From positions 1-64,000 of the forward strand of contig NZ_JAHLME010000010.1 in the NCBI RefSeq assembly GCF_018919395.1: a stretch of DNA of 64,000 nucleotides, in the 5' to 3' direction. Within the stretch, counting starts at the first letter, position 1. Each line of letters starts with the position of its first letter. This stretch comes from Geomonas azotofigens (GTDB lineage: Bacteria > Desulfobacterota > Desulfuromonadia > Geobacterales > Geobacteraceae). Under the pieces are notes generated by a model. The model made no database searches and had not been told where the DNA came from. It saw only the letters and a list, made by a program, of their open reading frames with translations. Position numbers and translations under genes: made by a program. This document shows positions 49,164 to 57,753 of this stretch, piece after piece.

Positions 49164-49198
49164 AACCGCCCCCCTTGGCTTGCCTTGGGGGGCGGTTT
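49164..49198 (+). terminator. Terminator of the ABC transporter operon
   Basis: Arms AACCGCCCCCC and GGGGGGCGGTT with a 12-nt loop, followed by TCGTTGG, 25 bp after the last permease stop. Confidence 0.75.
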
Positions 49199-49300
49199 CG
49201 TTGGTCCCTACGCCCTCTCCCCTTCGGGCAGGGGCGGGGTGAGGGCGATGTGGGCCTTGTCATCGGTGGCTCGCTGGCTTATCCTATGGTCTGTTCGGGG

Positions 49301-49324
49301 GGGCGAATGATTATTCGCCCCTAC
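49301..49324 (-). repeat. 24-bp dispersed palindromic repeat, copy 3
   Basis: Identical to 45324-45347 in sequence and orientation, 163 bp after the transporter operon. See copy 1 at 43797. Confidence 0.85.
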
Positions 49325-49370
49325 AGGTTTTGGGGCAGGACTGACATGATGCACAGGGGAGGGGATTTTG

Positions 49371-49646
49371 ATGCAGGCTCAGGTCGTTTCGGTTCGCTAC
49401 CGCATACCGCTCACGGAAAACCAGGCGCAGAAACTGCGGCGCACCTGGCCCAACGGCGACCCCTTTTACCCCTACGAGAAGATGGAACGCTACCTGGAAC
49501 CACTCCTGGTCGAGGACCTCAACTGGCACCATTACTCGGGAAACTACCTCTACTTCACCGTCTACGGGGACGACATCGAGGCGACGCTGGCCGACGCGCT
49601 CAGGGTGTTCGAGACGAGGCTGGCTCTTTTGGAGGGGAAAAAATGA
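49371..49646 (+). CDS. Small protein of unknown function, coupled to a CAP-domain protein
   Basis: 91 residues from the ATG at 49371 (GGGGAGGGG upstream). No signal peptide, no membrane segment and no recognised family. The sequence is rich in aromatic residues (GDPFYPYEKMERYLEPL, WHHYSGNYLYFTVYGDD), which suggests a small folded domain. The stop overlaps the start of the next gene (ATGA), which supports its being real and made together with the exported CAP protein. Confidence 0.65.
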   Translation: MQAQVVSVRYRIPLTENQAQKLRRTWPNGDPFYPYEKMERYLEPLLVEDLNWHHYSGNYLYFTVYGDDIEATLADALRVFETRLALLEGKK

Positions 49647-50263
49647 CCAAGAAATCGTTGGCGCTATGCTGCCTGCTGCTCGCGGCCACCTCCGGCGCTG
49701 CACTCGCCGAACCTGCGGACCTCGGTCAGCAGATCCTCGCCGAGACCAACGCGGCACGCCAGAGCCCTCAGCGCTACGCGGACTACATCCGCGACTTCAA
49801 GAAGAACTTCATCGGCAAGGGGTACCGGCTGCCGGGATCGCTCAACGTGGTGATGACGTCGGAAGGGAAGGGGGGGCTGGACGAGGCGGCGCGGTTTCTC
49901 TCGCGCCAGCGCCCGCTGCCGGCGCTCTCCTGGTCGCCGGGACTGGCGCAGGCGGCGGCCGACCTGGTGCGGGAACAGACCGCCTCGGGGGAGACCGGTC
50001 ACGGCGAGCGCGGCGACATGAAGAAGAGGATCGAGAAGTACGGCTCCTGGCGCTCGTCGCTGGGTGAGAACATCAGCTACGGACCGGACACGGCCAGGCA
50101 GGTGGTGATGGGACTGATCATCGACGACGGGGTCGCCGACCGGGGGCACCGGAAGAATATCTTCGACCGCTCCTTCGCGACCATGGGCGCCGCCTGCGGC
50201 CCGCATCCCCTCTACCGCACCATCTGCGTCATGGACCTGGCCGGCGGTTTCCAGAGCCGTTAA
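49643..50263 (+). CDS. CAP/SCP (PR-1-like) domain secreted protein
   Basis: 206 residues: signal peptide about 1-22 (SGAALA) and a CAP domain with ETNAARQSPQRYADYI, LSWSPGLAQAAADLVREQ, GHGERGDMKKRI, GENISYGPDTARQVVMGLIIDDGV and RGHRKNIFD (the usual His/Glu cleft residues are present in TGHGE and GEN). CAP proteins occur in the periplasm or outside, and their bacterial function is mostly unknown. The start overlaps the preceding gene by 4 bp. Two cysteines near the end (AACGPHP, TICVM) could form a disulphide. Confidence 0.88.
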   Translation: MTKKSLALCCLLLAATSGAALAEPADLGQQILAETNAARQSPQRYADYIRDFKKNFIGKGYRLPGSLNVVMTSEGKGGLDEAARFLSRQRPLPALSWSPGLAQAAADLVREQTASGETGHGERGDMKKRIEKYGSWRSSLGENISYGPDTARQVVMGLIIDDGVADRGHRKNIFDRSFATMGAACGPHPLYRTICVMDLAGGFQSR

Positions 50264-50327
50264 CGCCGGCGCGACTTCGCACATGGGGGACTGGCTCCGC
50301 AGGTGCCGCCCCCCCGCGCCGGTGCGG

Positions 50328-50951
50328 CTACCCCTGGTTTACCAGGAGTGCCAGGCTCAAGCGGTTGCCGGCGGGGAGCTTGCCGTAGATGGAGGTGAGG
50401 TGGGCCTTCACGGTGCGCTCCACGATGCCCATGTCGGCGGCGATCTCCAGGTTGGTCCTTCCCGCCGCCACCATCTCGGCGACCTTGCGCTCGGTCGGGG
50501 TGAGGGGCGCCAGGAGCTTGTCCGTATTCCTTTCTCTTCCCGCCGCCGCGCCGCTCTGCGCGGCTTCCAGGATCAACTGCTGGATCACCTGCTGTCCCAG
50601 CCACACCCCCCCGCCGGTTATCACGCGCAGCGCTTCGAGGAGGTTGTCCCGGGCGATGTAGCTGTTGGCGTACCCCACGATCCCCACTTTCAGGAAGGCG
50701 AGTCCCTCCTCGGGGTCGGGACGGTCCGAGAGGAGGAAAAGCCGGGCCCTGGGGGCCGCGGCGCGCAACTCCGCGCAGGCAGCCACGTCCACCAGCTCGC
50801 GATGCAGAAGCACCAGCTCGACCTCCCCGAGGGAGGCCACTCGCTTCAGCTCGCCGAGGGTGCGGCATTCCTGGACCTGGTTTCCTTCCGCGACCAGCCC
50901 CTGCCACCGGTTGGACAGGGATCCGTTCGCACTTGCCAGCAGGATCAGCAT
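50328..50951 (-). CDS. LuxR/FixJ-type regulator with a receiver domain lacking the phospho-acceptor
   Basis: 207 residues. The N-terminal 120 residues have a receiver-like layout (MLILLASANG, ELVLLHREL, LFLLSD), but the acidic pair is absent and H50 stands where the phospho-acceptor aspartate should be. The C-terminal LuxR helix-turn-helix is normal (LTPTERKVAEMVAAGRTN, IVERTVKAHLTSIYGKL). It resembles CsgD/VpsT-type regulators, which are not phosphorylated and may bind another signal. It is the last gene of the lapB-lapC transcript (4 bp after lapC), so it probably controls adhesion or biofilm genes. Confidence 0.8.
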   Translation of the reverse strand: MLILLASANGSLSNRWQGLVAEGNQVQECRTLGELKRVASLGEVELVLLHRELVDVAACAELRAAAPRARLFLLSDRPDPEEGLAFLKVGIVGYANSYIARDNLLEALRVITGGGVWLGQQVIQQLILEAAQSGAAAGRERNTDKLLAPLTPTERKVAEMVAAGRTNLEIAADMGIVERTVKAHLTSIYGKLPAGNRLSLALLVNQG

Positions 50952-50955
50952 GTAA

Positions 50956-52314
50956 TCACCTTTCGCGTAACGCCGAGTACTTCGCCTTGAGGATCGGTTT
51001 CAGCAGGTAGGAGAGGATGGTCCGCTTGCCGGCCAGGATGTCCACGGTCGCGACCATGCCCGGGATGATGGGGAGCGGCTTGTCCTTGGTCCCCAGGTAG
51101 TTGCGGTCGGTCCTGAGGGTGACCAGATAGTAGGTGTCCTTCGTCTTTTCGTCGGCGAGGCTGTCGGCGCCGATCTGCTCCAGACGCGCCTCCAGGCCGC
51201 CGTAGATGGTGTAGTCGTAGGCGGAGAACTTCACCATCGCCTTCTGGTTCGGCTTCAAAAAGGCGATGTCGGCGGGCTTGATCTTCGCCTCGATGAGGAG
51301 GGTCCCCTCGGTGGGGACGATCTCCACGATGTTCATGCCGGGCTGGATGACGCCGCCGATGGTGTTGACGAGGATCCGGTTCACGGTGCCGTTCACCGGG
51401 GAGCGCACCAGGGTGCGGTCCAGCCGGTCCTTGAGCGCGAGCGACGACGCCGTTTCCTCGCCGACCTTGGCGACGGTGTCGTTGTACTCGGCCTTGGCCT
51501 TGTTGGAGAAGTTAAGGCGCAGCTCCTTCATGGCGGCGTAGCTCTCCTCGATCTTCGCCTGGGTGCGCGGGATGGATTGCTTGATGGTCTCGATCTCCCC
51601 CTTCATCTCGCTCGCCTTGCGCTCGAGCTGCAAAAGCTCCATGTCGGAGACCGCCCCCTTGGCGACCAGGGGCCTGGTGATGTTGATCTCCTTCTGGTAC
51701 AGGGAGTAGGTCTGGTTCAGCTCGCGCAGCCGGGTGTTCAGCTCCCTCAACTCGCTCTGGCGCTGGTCGATCTGGGACTGCTTCACCTCGAGGGAGTGCT
51801 TCAGTTCGGAGCGGCGCGATTCGAAGAGGGCGCGCTCGCTGGCGGCGATGGTGGCGGGGACGTCGCTTGGGGGCGAGAAGCTGGTGCTCCCGGCGGCCTC
51901 GGCGCGCAGGCGGGCGGCCTTGGCCTTGTCGGCGCCGGACTTCGCCTGGCTCTGCTCCAGCGATGAGACGAAGCGGGTCTCGTCGATCTTCACGAGGAGC
52001 TGCCCCTTCTTGACCGTGTCCCCGACCTTCACGTGCAGCTCGGAGAGGATCCCCCCTTCGAGGTTCTGGATCACCTGCACCTGGCTCGCCGGGATCACCT
52101 TCCCCTCGCCCCTGGTGGTCTGCTCCACCTCGGACACCGCCGCCCACCCGATGAAGATGACGAAGAGCGCCAGCGTGGCCCAGAGGATGGCCCGGCCGCC
52201 GCGCGGGGACTGCACCAGGATCGAGGTCCTGATGTCGGTGACGTAGTCGACGTCGTCTTCGGGCATCCTGCGGAACACCCCGTTACCCTTGTTCTTGGCT
52301 GCTTTTATCTCCAC
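50956..52314 (-). CDS. lapC: Type I secretion membrane fusion protein (HlyD/LapC)
   Basis: 452 residues: cytoplasmic N-terminus, one membrane helix about 39-58 (LWATLALFVIFIGWAA), then the HlyD layout of a lipoyl half-domain (VIQNLEGGILSELHVKVGDTV), a long coiled coil with a hairpin about 130-300, the second half-domain and a C-terminal beta domain. It bridges the inner-membrane ABC exporter and the TolC-type pore. The GTG start has GGAG upstream. It lies 13 bp after lapB. Confidence 0.9.
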   Translation of the reverse strand: MEIKAAKNKGNGVFRRMPEDDVDYVTDIRTSILVQSPRGGRAILWATLALFVIFIGWAAVSEVEQTTRGEGKVIPASQVQVIQNLEGGILSELHVKVGDTVKKGQLLVKIDETRFVSSLEQSQAKSGADKAKAARLRAEAAGSTSFSPPSDVPATIAASERALFESRRSELKHSLEVKQSQIDQRQSELRELNTRLRELNQTYSLYQKEINITRPLVAKGAVSDMELLQLERKASEMKGEIETIKQSIPRTQAKIEESYAAMKELRLNFSNKAKAEYNDTVAKVGEETASSLALKDRLDRTLVRSPVNGTVNRILVNTIGGVIQPGMNIVEIVPTEGTLLIEAKIKPADIAFLKPNQKAMVKFSAYDYTIYGGLEARLEQIGADSLADEKTKDTYYLVTLRTDRNYLGTKDKPLPIIPGMVATVDILAGKRTILSYLLKPILKAKYSALRER

Positions 52315-52327
52315 GTCGTATTCTCCG

Positions 52328-54502
52328 CTAGATGTTCAGGTGGCCGCGCTGCAGCGCTTCCAGGACGGTCGCCTTGGGGCCGTCGGCGACCACGGTGCCG
52401 TTGTCGATGACGATGATGCGGTCCACCAGTTCCAGGAGCGAGGCGCGGTGCGTGATCAGGACCATGGTCTTCTCGCGGGCCCCCTCGGCCAGGTGGTTCT
52501 TGAGCCGCACCTCGGCGCGGCTGTCCATGTTGCTGGTCGGCTCGTCGAAGACCAGCACCGGCGGGTCCAAAAGGAGCGCCCGCGCGATGGCGACGCACTG
52601 GCGCTGCCCTCCGGAGAGGCCGCGGCCGAACTCACCCACCTCCATGTCGAAGCCCATCGGGTGCTTCTTGACGAACTCGCCGACGCCGGCCAGTTCCGCC
52701 GCGCGCATGATGGCGTGGTCGTCGATGTCGGCCGCGCCCAGGGTCAGGTTCTCGCGCACCGTCCCCTTGAAGAGCGAGATGTCCTGGGGCACGTACCCCA
52801 CGTAGTGCCGCAGTTCGGCGGGGTCGATCTGCCTCAGGTCGGTGTCGTCCATGGTGACCATGCCGCTGGCGGGCTCGAAGAGTCCGAGGAGGACCTTGCC
52901 GAGGGTGGTCTTGCCGGAGCCGATGGGGCCGATGACGCCGACCTTCTCGCCGGGGGCGATCTGCAGGGTGATGTTGTTCAGCGCGTTGACGGTCTGCCCC
53001 GGGTAGGCGAAGGTGAGCGCCTTCACCCCCATCCCCCCCTTGAAGCGGGGGCGGTGCAGGAAGGTCTTGCCCGCCGGGCGCTCCACCGGGAGCTTCATGA
53101 TGTCGTCCAGGGCGCGGTACGCCTCCTTGGCCCGGTGGTAGCGGGTGGCGAGGTTGGCCACCTGGGCCACCGGCGCCACCACCTGCCGGGACAGGATCAC
53201 CAGCGCCACCAGTCCCCCCTGGGTCAGCTCGCGCATGGCGATGGCGTAGACCCCGGCGATCACCAGGGCGACCACGGCCAGGTTCTGCACCAGGTAGGAG
53301 AAGTTGTTCACCGACGAGGAGAGGAAGCGGGAGCGCGCGCTCCAGGTGGCGATGTAGCTGACCGCGTCCTCCCAGCTTCTCTGCACGTGGCTTTCCGCCC
53401 CCAGCATCTTCACCGTCTCCAGACCGGCGAGCCCCTCGACCAGGATGGCGTTCTTCTGGCTCGAGGCGGCGAAGGTCTTCTCCACGGCCCGGCGCAGCGG
53501 ACCCTGGATGCAGGCGGAGTAGATGAGCATGAGCGCGATGCTGACGAGGAAGATGGTGAGGATCGCCCCGCCACCGATGTACCAGATCACGATGAGCCCC
53601 AGGATCACGAAGGGGAGGTCGATGACGGCGGTGATGGAGAAGGAGGTGATGAAATCGAGGATGCTCTCGAACTCCCTCAGGTTGTTGGAGAAGGAGCCGA
53701 TCGACTGCGGGCGCGCCTCCAGGCGGAGGTTCAGGACCCGCTGCAACAACAGCGAAGAGAGCTGCAGGTTGGCCTTCTTGCCCGCCTCGTCCACGAAGTA
53801 GCCGCGCAACCCCTGCATCAGGACCGAGAAGAGGTAGACCACGGTGACGCCGATGGAGAGGACCCACAGGGTTTCGTAGGCGCTGTTGGGGATGACCCGG
53901 TCGTAGACGTTCAGGATGTAGAAGGTGCTCACCAGGGCGAAGACGTTGATCAGGAAGGAGGCGATCAGGACGTCGCGGTAGATGCGCCACGAGGAGGTGA
54001 TGGCGGACCAGAACCAGTTCCCTTTCCCGTCCTCGCGGGTCACGCTGGTCGACTTGCCGAGGCGGTACCTGGGGCGGACGAAGAGGGTGAAACCGGTGTA
54101 GAGCTTTTCCAGCTCGGCGCGGGTCACCGTCTTCTCGCCGGTCCCCGCCTCGGGGAGGAGGATCTTGAAGCTGTCCTTTTCCGCAAGCCGCTCCACCACC
54201 GCGCACGCCTGCCGGTTGTGCAAGAGCAGGATGGCGGGGAGCTGCAGCTGGGAGATCTGCTCCAGCGGGCGCTTCACCAGGCGGCAGGAGAGCCCGGCGC
54301 GCTCGGCGCAGCGGGGGAAAAGCTCCACGGTGACGCGGTTTTGCACCAGGGGGAGCCCGGCGGTCAGCCCGGTGCGCGATGCCGGCAGCCCGTGCAGCTT
54401 GGCCACCAAGAGCAGCGAGTCGAGAAGCGGATCGTCATGGCGGTCGCTGTCTTCGCCGATGTTCCACTGTGTTTCAATCTTACTGGTTTCAGTCTCTGGC
54501 AC
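52328..54502 (-). CDS. lapB: Type I secretion ABC transporter with inactive C39-like domain (LapB)
   Basis: 724 residues from the GTG at 54502 (GAGAGG seven bases upstream; an ATG at 54517 is possible). N-terminal C39-like domain about 25-145 without the catalytic cysteine, as in exporters of large adhesins; six membrane helices about 165-440; ATPase domain with Walker A GPIGSGKTT, signature LSGGQRQCVAIARAL and Walker B LVFDEPTSNMD. It exports RTX-type adhesins retained at the cell surface. The adhesin itself (LapA type, several thousand residues) is not in the window. Confidence 0.9.
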   Translation of the reverse strand: MPETETSKIETQWNIGEDSDRHDDPLLDSLLLVAKLHGLPASRTGLTAGLPLVQNRVTVELFPRCAERAGLSCRLVKRPLEQISQLQLPAILLLHNRQACAVVERLAEKDSFKILLPEAGTGEKTVTRAELEKLYTGFTLFVRPRYRLGKSTSVTREDGKGNWFWSAITSSWRIYRDVLIASFLINVFALVSTFYILNVYDRVIPNSAYETLWVLSIGVTVVYLFSVLMQGLRGYFVDEAGKKANLQLSSLLLQRVLNLRLEARPQSIGSFSNNLREFESILDFITSFSITAVIDLPFVILGLIVIWYIGGGAILTIFLVSIALMLIYSACIQGPLRRAVEKTFAASSQKNAILVEGLAGLETVKMLGAESHVQRSWEDAVSYIATWSARSRFLSSSVNNFSYLVQNLAVVALVIAGVYAIAMRELTQGGLVALVILSRQVVAPVAQVANLATRYHRAKEAYRALDDIMKLPVERPAGKTFLHRPRFKGGMGVKALTFAYPGQTVNALNNITLQIAPGEKVGVIGPIGSGKTTLGKVLLGLFEPASGMVTMDDTDLRQIDPAELRHYVGYVPQDISLFKGTVRENLTLGAADIDDHAIMRAAELAGVGEFVKKHPMGFDMEVGEFGRGLSGGQRQCVAIARALLLDPPVLVFDEPTSNMDSRAEVRLKNHLAEGAREKTMVLITHRASLLELVDRIIVIDNGTVVADGPKATVLEALQRGHLNI

Positions 54503-54589
54503 GTCCAATCCTCTCATTGATGCGGGGCAAGCGGTCAAAGAATGGGAGATAGTCTAGCATAATACTTTTCACATTGGTTAACGTTTTGC

Positions 54590-54619
54590 GTTATACTTGC
54601 GCCTGTCGCCCTGTGTCAA
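54590..54619 (-). promoter_or_regulatory. Sigma-70 promoter of the lapB-lapC-regulator operon
   Basis: On the minus strand TTGACA, 18 bp, TATAAC, in the AT-rich gap between lapB and the small gene on the plus strand. Leader about 80 nt. Confidence 0.55.
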
Positions 54620-54668
54620 TGTTTATTATAAAATATATTAATGCCTGTAGCCCTGGAGAGGATACCGC

Positions 54669-54989
54669 ATGCTCTACGTAGAAAGAGGAAGCGACGGCAA
54701 GATCGTCGCCCTGCACAAGACCCCCGTCGGAACCACCACCGAGCAGAAGCACCTGATGGACGAGGAGGTGCTCGGCTTTCTGAACGAGACCGGCGCCTGG
54801 GGCGAGTCGCTCGCCTTTTCCGATGCCGCCACCGTGCGCGTCATCGAGGACCTGGTCGACCTCCTGGTCAAGAAGAACGTGATCAACTTCACCGAGCTCC
54901 CCGAACAGGCCCAGCAGAGGATCAAGGCGCGCCAGAGCCTGCGCGAGCGAATCTCCGCCAACGACCTGCTGGTGCACGACATCATCTGA
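54669..54989 (+). CDS. Small protein of unknown function between lapB and lapD
   Basis: 106 residues, soluble, no signal peptide. The start MLYVERGSDGKIVALHKTP and the end (VIEDLVDLLVKKNVINFTEL, PEQAQQRIKARQSLRERIS) resemble short proteins from Pseudomonas and Shewanella that I recall being labelled 'tryptophan synthase beta-like', a misleading name, since no enzyme motif exists. GGAGAGG precedes the ATG. It is convergent with lapD and overlaps its stop by 8 bp. Its place inside the Lap cluster suggests a role in adhesin control, but that is only inference. Confidence 0.7.
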   Translation: MLYVERGSDGKIVALHKTPVGTTTEQKHLMDEEVLGFLNETGAWGESLAFSDAATVRVIEDLVDLLVKKNVINFTELPEQAQQRIKARQSLRERISANDLLVHDII

Positions 54990-56958
54990 GGGCGGGGTAG
55001 GAGGAGAGCGGCTGGGGCCTGCCGAAGAAGTACCCCTGCATGCCGTCCAGGTTGAGCTCCTTGAGGATGGCCGCCTGCTCCTCGCTTTCCACCCCCTCGG
55101 CAACCACCTTGATGTCGATGCTGTGCGCCACGCTGCAGAGCGAGGCGACGTAGAACCTGCTGTCGTTTTCCCCTCCGGAGAGCTCCCCGGTGTAGGCCCG
55201 GTCGATCTTCACGTACTCCGGGTGCAGGGACTGCAGGTACCCCAGCTTCGAGAAGCTGCGGCCGTAGTGGTCCAGGCCGATGCCGTGGCCGCACTCGCGC
55301 ACCGCCGCGCCGAATTCCCTGATGTTGACCAGGTGCTGCACCGCGGCGAACTCCGAGAATTCGAAGCTGACGTGGGGCGCGCCGGCCGGGAGCGCCTTCA
55401 GGAAGGCGTAGAGCCAGTTCCGGAAGGCGACGTCCTCCAGCGATGTGGGGGAGAGGTTGATGGCGACCCGCTCCACCCCGAGGCGGCGGTAGTCGACCTT
55501 CAAGGCCTCCTCGATCACCATGCGGTCGATCGACGAGACCAGCTTGAGCCGCTCGGCGACCGGCATGAACAGGGCCGCGTCCAGCGCCTTGCCGTCCTGC
55601 TCCATGATGCGCGCGAAGAGCTCCAGCTGGACCACCTTGCGCCCCGGCCCGTTCTCGATGACCCCCTGCGCGTCCAGGGTGATGCGGCGCTCGTCGAGCG
55701 CCCGCACCAGGGCGTCCTTCCAGTGCTGCTGCCCCTGCGGCAGCGTTTCCGTCTCCCCGGTGACCGCCCGCAACTCCCAACTGTTGGCCCCCTTCTGCAG
55801 CGCCGCGGAAAGCGCCAGGTCCGCCTCGGCCAGAAGCCTCGTGAGGGTGGTGCTCCCCTGGTAGGTGGCGATGCCTAAGTGGCCGATGTTGTCGGTGAGG
55901 GCGATCTTCTCCATGGCCACCCGCCCGAACTGCGCGGCGATGTCGGTGGCGATGAGCCCCCCCTCGGAGGCGGACGCGTTGGGGAGGAAAATGCCGAAGT
56001 CGCCGCCGGTGAGGCGGGAAAGCGCGGTGTCGGCGTAGGCGTTCAGGGAGCTCTTCAAAAGCGACGCCACCCGTTTCAACAGATCGTCGCCCGCCTGCAG
56101 CCCCTTCTTCTGGTTCAGGGCCTCGAGGCCGTGGATCCTCACGAGGACCAGCAGCCCGCAGCCGTTTTGGTCCTGCCGCCCGAGGTCCGCGTTCACCTGG
56201 CTCTCGAAGAAGCGCCGGTTGCCAAGCTGCGTGACCGGGTCCTGGTAGGCCCGCTCCTGCAGCCCCTCGGCCCTGGCCGCCTGTTCCTCGAACATCTCCT
56301 TCACCTTCACCGTCATCCGGTTCATCGCCTCGACCACGCTCTTGAACTCGCGGGTGCGCGGCAGGGACTCCTGCAGCTGGTACTCCTTGCGGCACAGGGC
56401 GTCCGCCTGGCGCTCCACGGCGACCAGCGGCTTCAAAAGGATCCTGAGCCCGATCCCCGCCGCCAGGAGCAGAAACGCCGCGCAGGCCGCGAACCAGACG
56501 GTCATGCTGATCACCTCGCTCCAGAGCGTCGCGTAGGCGTAGCCGGGATGGCTCTTGACCAGGATGCTCCCCCCCTGGTTCCATCCCGCCATCACGTCGG
56601 AGATCGCCTCCGGGGTCTTCACCGGCACCAGCGCCACGAACCACTGCGGCACGTCCTCGACCCGGACCGGGAGGGTGCGCTCGATGAGCACCTTGCCGCG
56701 CGGGTCGGAGTAGGTGATCTTCTGGTAGTAGCCGCGGTCGAACAGGGCGCTGATCATCCCCTCCACCACGGTCAGGTCCTTCTGGGCCACGTGGGGGGAG
56801 ATGGAGAGCGCGAGGGAGGTGGCGGTGTCCTGCACGTGCGACTCGAGCTGGTTGGTCAGGAAGGTGCGGGTGTTGGCGAGCTTCGCGTACCAGGTGCCGG
56901 TGAACAAGAGCAGGAAGAGCACGACGGTGAAGATGATGAGCTGTCGATACAGTGTCAT
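54982..56958 (-). CDS. lapD: LapD-type inner-membrane c-di-GMP receptor with degenerate GGDEF and EAL domains
   Basis: 658 residues: membrane helix about 7-25, periplasmic LapD_MoxY_N domain about 26-150 with the conserved tryptophan region GWNQGGSILVKSHPGYAY, helix about 155-175, HAMP, GGDEF-like about 235-390 and EAL-like about 410-650. Both catalytic motifs are broken: GGDFG instead of GGDEF, ELF for EAL, and LDHYG in place of DDFG. The protein therefore probably binds c-di-GMP without making or cutting it, and holds LapG when bound. It lies 18 bp after lapG on the same strand. Confidence 0.9.
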   Translation of the reverse strand: MTLYRQLIIFTVVLFLLLFTGTWYAKLANTRTFLTNQLESHVQDTATSLALSISPHVAQKDLTVVEGMISALFDRGYYQKITYSDPRGKVLIERTLPVRVEDVPQWFVALVPVKTPEAISDVMAGWNQGGSILVKSHPGYAYATLWSEVISMTVWFAACAAFLLLAAGIGLRILLKPLVAVERQADALCRKEYQLQESLPRTREFKSVVEAMNRMTVKVKEMFEEQAARAEGLQERAYQDPVTQLGNRRFFESQVNADLGRQDQNGCGLLVLVRIHGLEALNQKKGLQAGDDLLKRVASLLKSSLNAYADTALSRLTGGDFGIFLPNASASEGGLIATDIAAQFGRVAMEKIALTDNIGHLGIATYQGSTTLTRLLAEADLALSAALQKGANSWELRAVTGETETLPQGQQHWKDALVRALDERRITLDAQGVIENGPGRKVVQLELFARIMEQDGKALDAALFMPVAERLKLVSSIDRMVIEEALKVDYRRLGVERVAINLSPTSLEDVAFRNWLYAFLKALPAGAPHVSFEFSEFAAVQHLVNIREFGAAVRECGHGIGLDHYGRSFSKLGYLQSLHPEYVKIDRAYTGELSGGENDSRFYVASLCSVAHSIDIKVVAEGVESEEQAAILKELNLDGMQGYFFGRPQPLSSYPALR

Positions 56959-56976
56959 AGGGTTACCCTTTGTCCG

Positions 56977-57651
56977 TCACAGTTTGTTCTCGGACATCTT
57001 TTGAAGAAGATCCTGCCAAAGCCGCAACCGGCTGGACTTGCCGGCGGGCTTGCCCATGCCCCTTTGCTTGGCGAGCCACAGCCCGGAACCGTTGAAGCTC
57101 AGGATCGGCATCAGGTCGTTGCGCTTGGAGGCGTGGTCTATGGAGTCGACCAGGTTGTCGAGCACGAGCGGTTCCGCCTCGGGCGTAGCGTAGTAGGTGA
57201 GCACCATGTGGTGGATGTTGTAGCGCAGCGCCTTGACGTAGGTGATGCGGAGCCGGTCGTCCTCCACCCCCATCGCCTTCAGGGTGAAGTACTTGGCGAT
57301 GGCGAAATCCTCGCAGTCCCCCGCCCCCTTGGCCAGAAACTCGATGGGGGTGGCCCAGTAGTCCTCGACCCCCCAGACGTCCCAGTCGGTGTCGAAGCGG
57401 AGCCTCTCGTTGAAGAAACGATTCACCTTCTCGAGCTTGTCGCGGTCGTTGCGGCTTTTGTCCCGCGCGATGAGCTCCTCCCAGGCGGTCAGCCGCCGGT
57501 AGGCTTCCCGGCCGTACTTCCTCTCGGCCTGTTGCAGCACCGAGCGGTCGACGCTGAAGTTGCCGGCGGGGAGCACGGTGCCGGCGAGCAACAACGCCGC
57601 CAGGAAGGCGGCCAGGGACAGCGATGTCAGTTGTTTCAGGTAGTTGCCCAC
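56977..57651 (-). CDS. lapG: LapG-type periplasmic cysteine protease (transglutaminase-like, BTLCP)
   Basis: 224 residues: signal segment about 1-30, then a transglutaminase-like fold with the likely triad C113 (GAGDCEDFAIAKY), H148 (HHMVLTYY) and D165 (LVLDNLVDS). The tryptophan- and aspartate-rich DTDWDVWGVEDYW segment is typical of LapG and helps bind calcium. It cuts the N-terminal retention module of a LapA-type adhesin when released by LapD. The start is a GTG with a weak upstream site. It is followed by lapD, its inhibitor. Confidence 0.92.
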   Translation of the reverse strand: MGNYLKQLTSLSLAAFLAALLLAGTVLPAGNFSVDRSVLQQAERKYGREAYRRLTAWEELIARDKSRNDRDKLEKVNRFFNERLRFDTDWDVWGVEDYWATPIEFLAKGAGDCEDFAIAKYFTLKAMGVEDDRLRITYVKALRYNIHHMVLTYYATPEAEPLVLDNLVDSIDHASKRNDLMPILSFNGSGLWLAKQRGMGKPAGKSSRLRLWQDLLQKMSENKL

Positions 57652-57679
57652 GTTTATCCCGGGAAGGTGCCCTTTCTCT

Positions 57680-57725
57680 AAAAAAAAGCCCGGACCGTCC
57701 TTGAGGCTGGCGGCGATCCGGGGCT
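57680..57725 (-). terminator. Terminator between lapE and lapG
   Basis: On the minus strand an imperfect GC stem (AGCCCCGGATCG... pairing with ...GGTCCGGGCT), followed by eight T residues. It begins about 29 bp after the lapE stop and may make lapG-lapD expression lower than that of lapE. Confidence 0.7.
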
Positions 57726-57753
57726 CTAATATACAGCGCTCTCTCGGGATAGT

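Noticed and set aside
52289-54520. A 743-codon open frame on the plus strand opposite lapB
   Set aside because: It mirrors the codon pattern of lapB (third-position GC bias). Its translation is rich in His, Gln, Glu and Gly, typical of an antisense shadow, and has no start signals.
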